In this document: positions 1 to 7,839 of the stretch, piece after piece
Layout of the letters: the number at the start of each line of letters is the position of its first letter
Numbering within the stretch: position 1 is the stretch's first letter
Assembly (NCBI GenBank): GCA_029213005.1
Contig: JARGPI010000004.1
Span: forward strand, 310,001 to 374,000
Direction of reading: 5' to 3'
DNA: 64,000 nt
Origin: Verrucomicrobiales bacterium
GTDB lineage: Bacteria > Verrucomicrobiota > Verrucomicrobiia > Verrucomicrobiales > DEV007
The notes under the pieces: model-generated
Told to the model about the DNA's origin: nothing
Databases searched by the model: none
What the model saw: the letters and a program-made list of their open reading frames with translations, nothing else
Position numbers and translations under genes: made by a program

Positions 1-510
1 CGCATTCAAGTCGCTGATCCGGTCATCATCGCGGAAACCGGATGGACGACTGGTGACCTTGCCGCCTCAATCAAACGCAAAGATCCTGCGAAGAACTTTT
101 CGTTGGTTTCACTAGCGATAGGAGTCAATAACCAGTTCCAAGGACAATCGATCGAAAGATACGAGTTGGAATTTAAACAATTACTCAATCAGGCGATCGA
201 ATTCGCAGGGGGCAATAAACAACGAGTCTTTGTCTTATCGATTCCGGACTATGGACAAACTCCCTACGGTCAACGAAATAGCCCCGAAAATATCGCTGCA
301 GAACTGGATAAATTTAATGCGGTGAACCGACGCATCACTAAGGACTTGGGAATTGTCTATTTTGATATCACTCCCATCTCCCGCAAGGGTGTCGATGAAC
401 CTGATTTAGTCGCTCCCGATGGCTTGCACCCTTCTGCAAAGCAGTACCAAAAATGGGTCGAATCGCTCTATCAGGATATAAAAGCAATGTCAGCCCCGAT
501 CAAGGATTAG
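1..510 (+). CDS. SGNH/GDSL-family hydrolase, C-terminal part (5' end outside window)
   Basis: The frame is open from base 1 to the TAG at 508-510, so the start lies upstream of the window. The visible part reads a block with GVNNQFQG (the Gly-x-Asn block that supplies oxyanion-hole residues in SGNH hydrolases) and ends with DGLHPS, the Asp-x-x-His catalytic block. The nucleophile Ser block is not in the window. These features support a lipase/acyl-esterase of the SGNH fold; the substrate cannot be told. An internal TTG at 103 could be mistaken for the start, but homologous-looking sequence continues upstream of it. The 3' end overlaps the convergent dipeptidase gene by 11 bp. Confidence 0.85.
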   Translation, partial: RIQVADPVIIAETGWTTGDLAASIKRKDPAKNFSLVSLAIGVNNQFQGQSIERYELEFKQLLNQAIEFAGGNKQRVFVLSIPDYGQTPYGQRNSPENIAAELDKFNAVNRRITKDLGIVYFDITPISRKGVDEPDLVAPDGLHPSAKQYQKWVESLYQDIKAMSAPIKD

Positions 511-1180
511 CATCCGGCCCCTTTAATTCGTCAGCCTGTTTGGCGAGTTCGTCGAGACCGGTATTCATTAAAGGAAACTGGGTCCAACCGGAAGCATCGA
601 AGTGCCACCATTCACTGCGCATGATTTGAAATCCATGTTTGGTCATCGCCTTTTGGAGACGCCTCTTGTTAGCCATCACTTCCTTAGGCAAACGGTCATA
701 ATAGGCATGAGCTTTCAGATTAAAAACATCATACCCGGTCGGCATTTCGACTTCCTCTTTGGTTTCGAAATCAATTAAAGTGAGGTCCACCGCCGCACCC
801 CGGTTATGCCGGGAACCCCGTTTCGGGTTCGCGACATAGTTGGTATTGGGTTTGATCGCCCACATTTTGTATTGAACGGAACGGGGACGGTAACCATCCC
901 AGATCTTTAGTCCGTAACCTTCCTTCTCGAGTTCTTTCTGAACTTTATCGAGCCGCTCCACCACGCTGCGCCGTAAGAAACATCGCTCCACCGGATACAA
1001 AACCTGATCACAGAAATTGTCCTCTGTTGCGTAGGGAAGTGATATCACGATATTCGGGTTAATCGAAGTTACTTCGACGAGGTCCGAAGCCCGGTTCGCA
1101 GACCAGGCGGAAAATGCGAGGGCAAATCCGCATGCTCCACAAAGCATCGCCAAATAGCATCGTTTCACTTGATGAATCAT
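500..1180 (-). CDS. ddpX: D-alanyl-D-alanine dipeptidase (VanX/DdpX type, M15D)
   Basis: A secreted zinc dipeptidase of about 226 residues. An N-terminal hydrophobic stretch (residues about 7-28) looks like a signal peptide. The metal motif SRHNRGAAVDLTL (Ser-x-His-x6-Asp, about residues 123-135) and the distal EWWHFD (about 190-195) are the M15D signature: His, Asp and His bind zinc and the Glu before WWH is the catalytic base. WDGYRP, the conserved arginine segment, is present too. Family members cleave D-Ala-D-Ala; outside resistance clusters they recycle peptidoglycan dipeptide, and no vanHA-like genes are near, so recycling is the likelier role. The ATG at 1180 is preferred over a GTG one codon upstream. 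Only 5 bp separate it from the upstream hydrolase gene, suggesting co-transcription. Confidence 0.85.
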   Translation of the reverse strand: MIHQVKRCYLAMLCGACGFALAFSAWSANRASDLVEVTSINPNIVISLPYATEDNFCDQVLYPVERCFLRRSVVERLDKVQKELEKEGYGLKIWDGYRPRSVQYKMWAIKPNTNYVANPKRGSRHNRGAAVDLTLIDFETKEEVEMPTGYDVFNLKAHAYYDRLPKEVMANKRRLQKAMTKHGFQIMRSEWWHFDASGWTQFPLMNTGLDELAKQADELKGPDANP

Positions 1181-1185
1181 CACGA

Positions 1186-2229
1186 TTAAGGACGGGTTTT
1201 AATTTTTTGAGAGCGAGTCAATTTCTTCGGTTTCGGACTCACCCGCATCTTGATCGAATCCTCCGGATAGAGCCCGATATGCCCCAGCAATTGATGCATA
1301 TTTCGACTCCAACCAATGTGGCTGCGTTTGTTCTCCGGAGTCACTTGAATAGCCCGGTAGATATCGGCATTGGCATTCTCCTCGATGATAACAGAACCAA
1401 AGCGGTGGATTTCGTTCCAATGAATTTTTCCCGAACCCGCCGGAAGCGCCAGCTCAGACGGCATTTTATCATCCGGTGCGGGACTGAGATATACGCCTTG
1501 TTTATAATAGGTCAGCCACCCGATCGCAGAGGCGAGACTGGAATAGTCGCGGTGCAGCGGTCCGACCAGGTGCATGTGGGTACATGCAGTACGGTAATTC
1601 TCTATCAGGGGATTATCAAAACCGGTTTCACCACCGGCACGGATCCCCTCAGCGTGATAGAAACTGAACTTCAAAGTCACATCAAACTTCGACGAGTAGT
1701 AATTCGCAATCTTCATCCCGGGCGGCAAACTCACCTCGTCAAAACTATGATTGTTTGGCAGGGCAGAGCCCAGAAAATAAACCCCGAGCATTGATTCCAG
1801 CGGTTCCTTATTCTCCTTCAGTGATGCTGCCACAAGACGGGACCCGAGACTGTAGCCAATTAAAACATAGGGCTTCTTCAGCGACTCATATTTCCGGATA
1901 ATCGACTCCGTAAAATCAGGCACTTTGGACACCACCCTTTCCTTCGACTGGTTCCATTGTGCGACCAACATCGTCGGCTGAAGCTCAAGATCGTCCCAAC
2001 GATAGGTTTCAACGGCTGCTTTCAGCTCCCACTTCCCGAGAAACTCCTCCATCTCCTCGTGGAAAGGCAAGACCTCGCGATGTTCCCCGAATCCATGGAT
2101 ATAGACGAATGTCACCTCCCTGGGTAACGGCCGAACGACAGCGAGAGGCTCCGATTCTGCAAAAGCCCGATTAGACAGCCCTAAAACCAGAGTGACAACC
2201 GCGATTGAACTAACCCAAAATGACGTCAT
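1186..2229 (-). CDS. Secreted alpha/beta-hydrolase-like protein
   Basis: 347 residues with a clear signal peptide (cleavage probably after AFA, about residue 24). FVYIHGFGEH near residue 42 resembles the oxyanion-hole strand and IGYSLGS (about residue 124) is a nucleophile elbow with Ser as nucleophile. The elbow plus the long loop after it resemble hydrolases of the DUF726/DUF900 sort, but I cannot fix the family. The tail is basic (KPKKLTRSQK). It lies directly upstream of the dipeptidase gene on the same strand with a 5-bp gap. Substrate unknown. Confidence 0.6.
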   Translation of the reverse strand: MTSFWVSSIAVVTLVLGLSNRAFAESEPLAVVRPLPREVTFVYIHGFGEHREVLPFHEEMEEFLGKWELKAAVETYRWDDLELQPTMLVAQWNQSKERVVSKVPDFTESIIRKYESLKKPYVLIGYSLGSRLVAASLKENKEPLESMLGVYFLGSALPNNHSFDEVSLPPGMKIANYYSSKFDVTLKFSFYHAEGIRAGGETGFDNPLIENYRTACTHMHLVGPLHRDYSSLASAIGWLTYYKQGVYLSPAPDDKMPSELALPAGSGKIHWNEIHRFGSVIIEENANADIYRAIQVTPENKRSHIGWSRNMHQLLGHIGLYPEDSIKMRVSPKPKKLTRSQKIKTRP

Positions 2230-2290
2230 ACCGGAAGGAAACTGCGCCTGATGGGCGGTCCGGGCAAAGAAAAGATTTCCAAACCTGCCG

Positions 2291-3271
2291 TTAATCCCCC
2301 GCTGCGGAGGCGGATTCCTCTTCCGAAAGTTCGCTCCGGGGATTCAACATCACATCTCTCATTTCACGGAGTTTCGTGATGCTCTCGGAAAAATTGGCCG
2401 TGTTGTCCCTCGCCCCCAGCGCGAATGGATTATTGCTCCCCCAGGTCTTCCAGGGGCCATCGGGAATTTCGTGAAGATCGACAAACCTCCAGTCACAGCG
2501 GGCATTCCACTTAAAACCCAGATAATCCCGGATTGCCGGGGAAACATCCAGTCCAGCACCTCCGTTCCCCTTGGTCCGGGGTCGCTTACTTCCAAAGACA
2601 TACTCGTAGTTGTCGGTCTCGAACGGACCGCAGTCCTCCCACTGCCCGTAGCACACCTTGTCCCCTCTCCGAATCGCGATCCAGCGGCCTTTGACCACCG
2701 ATTTTCCATCGCGATAATACGCCTCCTCAAACCAGGGAATATGCTTCCGTGCAGAATCTTTGGTCTTCAATTTGGCGGTATCGTTATAAGGAAGTGCGAT
2801 ATAGAAAGGGTTCTGTTTCGGAATAAATCCTTTGGGCAGCCAGCCCTCCCGGTTTTCGATTTTCGGATCGTCAAAGCCGCCGAAGTTGTGAGACCACTTG
2901 GGATCCCAGGAACTTGCCGTATTGGGAACCGGATTATTGCGCGTCGCCTTTTCCCCTACCCAGAAAACCGTGGTCACGATGTCATTTTTCCAACGGAATC
3001 TGGTGAATTGATTCCGGGGACGGCCCGGCGAAAAGACTTTTGGCAACTCGCTTCGAACTTTCGAAATGGGCAATTCTCCGGGCGACGGGTAACTCACCCC
3101 CTTGACGAACACAGCCTCTTTGGACGGGTTCGCCAAAGGCTGAAACGGAACCGACAGAGCATGGGCAGCAGCTGCTGCGGCAATACGGTTTTGAGCGGAA
3201 CTCTCGGAAAAGAAGCTGCTGAATACAGCTACGAGAACCGCGCTGGTTGGAACGGGGCTGAGTCTAGTCAT
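2291..3271 (-). CDS. Conserved secreted protein, possible double-psi beta-barrel
   Basis: 326 residues; signal peptide with cleavage near SSAQ (about residue 27). The C-terminal half has GQWEDCGPF, then GGAGLDVSPAIRDYL and CDWRFVD. The GLDVSP segment recalls the leucine-aspartate-serine strand near the end of RlpA-like double-psi beta-barrel domains, which is my basis for the fold guess; the usual catalytic Asp of lytic enzymes cannot be placed with confidence. An Ala-rich segment near residue 31-40 follows the signal. It is transcribed with, or just upstream of, the secreted hydrolase and dipeptidase genes (61-bp gap). No function is assigned. Confidence 0.5.
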   Translation of the reverse strand: MTRLSPVPTSAVLVAVFSSFFSESSAQNRIAAAAAAHALSVPFQPLANPSKEAVFVKGVSYPSPGELPISKVRSELPKVFSPGRPRNQFTRFRWKNDIVTTVFWVGEKATRNNPVPNTASSWDPKWSHNFGGFDDPKIENREGWLPKGFIPKQNPFYIALPYNDTAKLKTKDSARKHIPWFEEAYYRDGKSVVKGRWIAIRRGDKVCYGQWEDCGPFETDNYEYVFGSKRPRTKGNGGAGLDVSPAIRDYLGFKWNARCDWRFVDLHEIPDGPWKTWGSNNPFALGARDNTANFSESITKLREMRDVMLNPRSELSEEESASAAGD

Positions 3272-3628
3272 GTCGGAATCGGGCTAACTCTACTACGAAG
3301 ATTTCGCCTCCCTCTGAGAAAAATCTGCATCCAGAGCCGTATCATAACCGGAAAACCCTGTCTTTCTACAATTTCCCAACCTATTCGATTGAATAAAATC
3401 CGGCATCAATTCTGCTAAAGAGGACCGAACGAGTTGCTCCACAACTCGCTGGAAATAAAACGGGCTCAAAGTTTGCAAAGCAGGGGGCTTTCTGTTAAAA
3501 AGGTTTCTCTTTTCGCGAGTTTTCAAAATGTGACGCAGGATCTTAAGATTATTGAATTAATTGTATCACTTTGATTAAGGAAATGATCTTTCACCCGTTT
3601 CATTAAGTGTTAAATTGTTGTTGTTTAT
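3272..3628. other. Intergenic region between divergent genes
   Basis: 357 bp between the minus-strand secreted protein and the plus-strand LysM lipoprotein gene. The last 100 bp before 3629 are AT-rich and should hold the promoter of the LysM gene; no clear Shine-Dalgarno precedes its ATG. A short hairpin with stem CGAGTTG/CAACTCG lies around 3429-3447. No other gene is seen. Confidence 0.5.
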
Positions 3629-4387
3629 ATGAAGGTTGGCAGTCAATCCCCTAGAGGGACTTTAATCGTTTTCGCACTCGCACCTATTCTATTGGGAACT
3701 GGTTGTAAGAGTAATAATCAAGCCTCGGCGACCGTCCCACCGGCAGCGAGTCCATCGCTCTATCCGTCCAGCCTTCAGGCTGCACCTGCCGACAATTCCA
3801 TTTTTGCGAATGAGGAGGAAAAGAACAAATACACCTCGTCTTCGCCTTCAAAACCTGAACCCAGCGCGTTTTCTCTGAAGAGTGGAGAATCTCTGGTGAG
3901 CTATAAAGTTCAAAAGGGTGACAACCTCAGTAAAATCGCTTCGCTGTATGGGACTTCCAGTAAGCGAATTATGGCTGCTAACGGCCTCGCCAGCGACACG
4001 ATCTACGCCGGTAAGACTTACAAAATTCCTACGAAGAAAACAGAAGACGAAGTAGAAGCTTTGAAGAGCGCTCTCGCTCAACGATCGACCACTACTGTGT
4101 CAGCTCCAAAGCCGCCCGCGGCACCGAAGCCTCCCACCTCTTCTTTTCGCTCATCAACCCCGACGATGACTTCTGCCACGTCCGGATCGAGCTCATCGGC
4201 ACCGAGAACCTTCTCTCCGCCACCGACTACCGATCGCCCCACTTTTGCTCCGAGAACCTTTGATTACAACGGGCCGCAGATTTCGAGCCCGTCACGTTCC
4301 TCTTCGATCACCATTCCGACCGAAGAAGCATCAGGCAGTGGCGCCGCTTTCCCGACACCGACTTTCGGTTCAGGAACTTCCTTCTAG
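3629..4387 (+). CDS. LysM-domain lipoprotein
   Basis: 252 residues. The N-terminus has a hydrophobic core ending in LLGTGC, a lipobox, so the mature protein is probably anchored through Cys26. One LysM domain follows at about residues 91-135 (YKVQKGDNLSKIASLYG ... IYAGKTYKIP), which binds peptidoglycan glycan strands. The rest is a low-complexity Pro/Ser/Thr-rich tail without a catalytic domain, so it is likely an envelope-binding or scaffold protein rather than an enzyme. The mog gene starts 12 bp downstream on the same strand. Confidence 0.8.
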   Translation: MKVGSQSPRGTLIVFALAPILLGTGCKSNNQASATVPPAASPSLYPSSLQAAPADNSIFANEEEKNKYTSSSPSKPEPSAFSLKSGESLVSYKVQKGDNLSKIASLYGTSSKRIMAANGLASDTIYAGKTYKIPTKKTEDEVEALKSALAQRSTTTVSAPKPPAAPKPPTSSFRSSTPTMTSATSGSSSSAPRTFSPPPTTDRPTFAPRTFDYNGPQISSPSRSSSITIPTEEASGSGAAFPTPTFGSGTSF

Positions 4388-4399
4388 TTTTTCTGACAA

Positions 4400-4891
4400 A
4401 TGGCAGGAAACAGCATCGTCGTCGGCGTGATAACCGTCTCGGATCGCGCGGCGGCGGGTGAGTACGAAGACCACGGTGGCCCGGCTCTCAGAAAAGCCTG
4501 TACCGAACGAGGTTGGAAGGTAGAGGCCGAAGCGGTCATACCCGACGACATCGAAAAAATCCAGACCACTATCCGCGGATTTTCCGCTCAGGGTTGTGGT
4601 CTGATTTTGACTACCGGCGGAACCGGCATCGCTCTGCGCGATGTCACTCCCGAAGCGATTCGCGGAATTATGCGAGTGGAGATTCCCGGCTTTGGCGAAA
4701 CGATGCGAATGCGATCGCTGGAGATCACTCCCAATGCGATTCTGTCCCGCTGTCTCGGAGCCGTCGTCGATCAGAGCCTCGTGCTCGCCCTTCCCGGAAA
4801 ACCGAGCGGTGCCGTGGAATGCCTCAGCTTTGTGGAAGGTGCCATTCCTCACTCCGTCAAGCTTTGCATCGGCGTTCCCACTTCCTGCTAG
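4400..4891 (+). CDS. mog: Molybdopterin adenylyltransferase (MogA/MoaB family)
   Basis: 163 residues, normal length for MogA/MoaB. GVITVSDRAAAGEYED opens the fold, LTTGGTGIALRDVTPEA is the molybdopterin-binding TTGGTG motif, and LPGKPSGAVECL near the end matches the conserved C-terminal motif. The family adenylylates molybdopterin ahead of molybdate insertion in the cytoplasm. MogA and MoaB cannot be told apart here. No other Mo-cofactor genes are visible nearby. Its TAG is followed immediately by the ATG of the glycosyltransferase gene, so the two are almost certainly translated from one message. Confidence 0.85.
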   Translation: MAGNSIVVGVITVSDRAAAGEYEDHGGPALRKACTERGWKVEAEAVIPDDIEKIQTTIRGFSAQGCGLILTTGGTGIALRDVTPEAIRGIMRVEIPGFGETMRMRSLEITPNAILSRCLGAVVDQSLVLALPGKPSGAVECLSFVEGAIPHSVKLCIGVPTSC

Positions 4892-5620
4892 ATGGTCAAA
4901 TCCTACGCAGTCATCATTCCTGCGTACAATGAGGAAGCCCTGCTCGGAACTACCATCGCCACGATACGGCGGGCGATGAATTCGATCGGGGCCGAAGGCG
5001 AACTAATCGTCGTCGACAACAACTCGACCGATGCCACTGCAGAAATTGCGAGACAGGCCGGAGCGGATCGAGTCGTATTCGAAGCTCACAACCAGATCGC
5101 AAAAGCCCGAAACGCCGGGGCCCGCGTATCGAAGGCTGAATGGCTGGTCTTTGTCGATGCCGACACTCAGGTTCCCGAAAAAACGCTGCAAAAGGCGCTC
5201 GAATTACTCAGGGAAGGCAAAGTTGCCGGAGGCGGAGCCCGTCTCGTGATGGATCAACCCGTCAGTCGAATTGTCGGATACATTGTCAAAGGTTGGGAAC
5301 AGTTCTCCGAAAAACTCGGCTACGCAGCAGGCAGTTTTTTCTTCTGTCGACGGGACGCATTTCTCGACGCCGGAGGATTTGAAGAGGCGGTTTACGCGGG
5401 TGAGGAAGTTTGGCTCGCCCGGAAAATCAAACGCTGGGGCAAAAAACGAGGGCTCCCCTTCAAAATCATCGAAGAACCGCCTGTCGAGACCTCAGGCCGA
5501 AAATCGAACTGGTTTTCGACCCGCGCTTTTATCCTTCAAATCGCCGTTCTTCTCCTCTTTCCGTGGGCAGCCAGAAGCCGCCGCCTTTGCAGTCTCTGGT
5601 ATCAGCGTCCGGCTGGATGA
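4892..5620 (+). CDS. Glycosyltransferase family 2
   Basis: 242 residues. The GT-A start (VIIPAYNEEALLG), VVDNNSTDAT and the metal/sugar-nucleotide motif FVDADTQ (about residue 86-92) are typical of GT2 enzymes. GGFEEAVYAGEEVWLARKIK resembles the acceptor-side Glu-Asp/Glu motif. A short hydrophobic stretch near residues 210-227 may attach it to the membrane. It transfers a sugar from a nucleotide donor; acceptor unknown. It abuts mog with no gap and converges on the phosphatase gene, whose stop lies 4 bp beyond its own. Confidence 0.85.
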   Translation: MVKSYAVIIPAYNEEALLGTTIATIRRAMNSIGAEGELIVVDNNSTDATAEIARQAGADRVVFEAHNQIAKARNAGARVSKAEWLVFVDADTQVPEKTLQKALELLREGKVAGGGARLVMDQPVSRIVGYIVKGWEQFSEKLGYAAGSFFFCRRDAFLDAGGFEEAVYAGEEVWLARKIKRWGKKRGLPFKIIEEPPVETSGRKSNWFSTRAFILQIAVLLLFPWAARSRRLCSLWYQRPAG

Positions 5621-5623
5621 AGG

Positions 5624-6103
5624 CTATTTGTTAAACTTCTTGAGCAGAGCAGCGCAGCCGTCCTCCAGGATATCGAGAACCAGTTCGAAACCGTCGAGCC
5701 CCCCGTAGTAGGGATCGGGAACGTCGCTGACGTCGAACTCCTCGCAGAAGTCGCAGAATTTCACGAGCTTGGCGGTGGGCTGACCGGCCCGCTCTCTCAC
5801 GGTGAGTAGATCCTGATAATTGTCTTCGTCCATCGCGAAGATCCAGTCAAAGGTCTCAAAATCACCGGGCTTGACCTGTCGGGCCTTTCCCGCCGACGCG
5901 ATGCCGCGGTTTCGCAGTGCGTCGCCCATCCGATCATCCGGAGATTTTCCGGTGTGCAAATCGATCGTCCCGGCAGAATCGAGTTCAAATTTGTCTTCAA
6001 CACCCTCGGCTGCGATCAGGGAACGCATCACGTTTTCGGCAGCGGGAGAACGACAAATGTTGCCCATACAGACAAACAGGATTCTAGTTTTTGCATCACT
6101 CAT
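5624..6103 (-). CDS. Low molecular weight protein-tyrosine phosphatase
   Basis: About 159 residues from the ATG at 6103 (a TTG at 6130 would add a poorly supported 9-residue extension). ILFVCMGNICRSPAAE carries the CX5R phosphate-binding P-loop with the catalytic Cys, and VPDPYYGG supplies the general-acid Asp. This cytoplasmic family dephosphorylates tyrosines, often on Wzc-type kinases of exopolysaccharide export, but no such kinase gene lies here. It sits 32 bp downstream of the ABC permease gene on the same strand and may be its last operon member. Confidence 0.9.
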   Translation of the reverse strand: MSDAKTRILFVCMGNICRSPAAENVMRSLIAAEGVEDKFELDSAGTIDLHTGKSPDDRMGDALRNRGIASAGKARQVKPGDFETFDWIFAMDEDNYQDLLTVRERAGQPTAKLVKFCDFCEEFDVSDVPDPYYGGLDGFELVLDILEDGCAALLKKFNK

Positions 6104-6135
6104 AGTTTGCGGAAGAAATTCAGCGGCCAACGATA

Positions 6136-7830
6136 CTACATCCGGAAAAGTGCGCCCAGTTTTTGTCCCAAAATCACACCGGCACCGATAATCGTCACCC
6201 CGAGAAAAACCATCGCCCAGACTCCCAGCGCCGACGCGAGATGATGCCCGTTACCCAAAGCGGAAACCAGAGCGTAGATCGCTTTTGTAATCGGGAAATG
6301 TTGCTGCTGAGCCGCCAGAATGAGGGAATCGGAGACCTCCAGCATCGCAAATGAAAAAGCGAGCAAGGCCCCGGCGATCAGATTCGCCGCGATGAGCGGA
6401 AGGGTAATCTTAAGGAGTGCTTTGACCGGCGGACAACCCAGATTCTGAGCCGCCTCCTCCAGACTGACACTGGTCTGCTGGTAGCCCGCCGCTGCCGAGC
6501 GCACCACGTAGGCCAAACGGCGTACCGCATAGGCGATCACCAAAATCAGAATGGGATCTTCGTCGAGGATCAAAAAATCGAAGATCCGCCCTTCCCGGGT
6601 CATCGCGAGATAACCGAAAGCGAGCACTAGCCCGGGAACAGCCAGCGGGAGCATCGCCATCGCATCGAGAACCTGTCGCCCCGGAATGCGGGTCCGAACC
6701 ACGACATAGGCTATCGCAATTCCCAGCACGACATCGAAAATCGTCGAAAGCGAAGCGTACTTCAGTGAATTGGAAATCGAGTTGATCGTTAAGGGATGCC
6801 CCAGAGCGTCAGCGTAGTGTTGTCCTGTGAGCCCATCAGGCAGAATCGTTCCATACCAATCCTGAGACACGGAAAGCAGAACGACTCCAATGTGTGGAAG
6901 CATCGCCACTAAAATGACACTGACAAATGCTGCGGTACACAACCAGGCGACGAGCGGACGGGGCGTCTTCAGATTTCTCCCTGTCGATGCCCGACCCGAA
7001 GTAGAGAAATTATCGCGTCCAAAAACAAACTTACCCAGTAAGTATAGAATTACGGTTGAAACCAACATCACCACGACCAGTGCATAGGGAAATGGATTCC
7101 CTGACAAATCCTTGATCCCGTGGAAAATCTGGACCGAAGTGACCCGGCCGTAGTCGAATACCAGGGGCACTCCCAGCTCGGTAAATCCCCAGATAAAAAT
7201 GATCGTTGCACCGGCAAACAAACCCGGCATGATCAATGGAATCGTGATTTTAAAGAGCCGCCGAATGCCGAAACAACCCAGATTCTCCGCCGCTTCCTCC
7301 ATCGCCGGATCAAGGTTGGCAAGCGCTGCTGAAATATTCAGATAGGCGATCGGATAGAGATGCAGGGCGTTCATAATCACTACCCCTGTCAGTTGCCCAT
7401 CCCCTAGCCAGTCAACCGGAGCGGAGGCATCCATCAAACCCAGATTGATAAGAAACGTATTCAAAACGCCGCTTTGCCCGAGAAACTGCCGGATCCCTAA
7501 CGCGCCGACAAAAGGTGGCAGAATCATCGGGACCAAAAGCAGGGAATTCAGGATTTCTTTACCGGGAAATCGATAGTTATTCGCAAGAAGCGCGAGCGGT
7601 AGAGCAATCGCGATAGAAAGCAAAGTCGAGAAAACTCCCATCTTCAGCGAATTCACCAATCCTTCCAGATAAATCGGGTTTCTGAAAACTTCTAAAATAT
7701 AGGCAATCGTAAAGTCGCCGTCCGAGGTTTGAAACGCTTCCCGCACCGTCGTCCAGATCGGGAATAGGAAAAAGAGCAGGAAAAAAAGCGAGGTAGCTGC
7801 GAAAATGGCGTAGGAAAATTTGCGGGACAT
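6136..7830 (-). CDS. ABC transporter permease, duplicated type (Fe3+/thiamine-like importer)
   Basis: 564 residues with about 12 hydrophobic segments arranged as two binding-protein-dependent permease halves (roughly residues 50-260 and 345-550). Each half has an EAA loop of the EEAAENLGC / EEAAQNLGC type, which docks to the ATPase. A single polypeptide with two such halves is typical of the FbpB/ThiP group of importers for ferric iron, thiamine or similar small solutes. It lies 9 bp downstream of the binding-protein gene. No ATP-binding subunit gene is in the neighbourhood. Confidence 0.85.
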   Translation of the reverse strand: MSRKFSYAIFAATSLFFLLFFLFPIWTTVREAFQTSDGDFTIAYILEVFRNPIYLEGLVNSLKMGVFSTLLSIAIALPLALLANNYRFPGKEILNSLLLVPMILPPFVGALGIRQFLGQSGVLNTFLINLGLMDASAPVDWLGDGQLTGVVIMNALHLYPIAYLNISAALANLDPAMEEAAENLGCFGIRRLFKITIPLIMPGLFAGATIIFIWGFTELGVPLVFDYGRVTSVQIFHGIKDLSGNPFPYALVVVMLVSTVILYLLGKFVFGRDNFSTSGRASTGRNLKTPRPLVAWLCTAAFVSVILVAMLPHIGVVLLSVSQDWYGTILPDGLTGQHYADALGHPLTINSISNSLKYASLSTIFDVVLGIAIAYVVVRTRIPGRQVLDAMAMLPLAVPGLVLAFGYLAMTREGRIFDFLILDEDPILILVIAYAVRRLAYVVRSAAAGYQQTSVSLEEAAQNLGCPPVKALLKITLPLIAANLIAGALLAFSFAMLEVSDSLILAAQQQHFPITKAIYALVSALGNGHHLASALGVWAMVFLGVTIIGAGVILGQKLGALFRM

Positions 7831-7839
7831 AGCTGTATT

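Noticed and set aside
2471..3418. 315-codon open frame opposite the secreted protein gene
   Set aside because: It mirrors a gene with signal peptide and conserved motifs; the antisense translation has no protein features.
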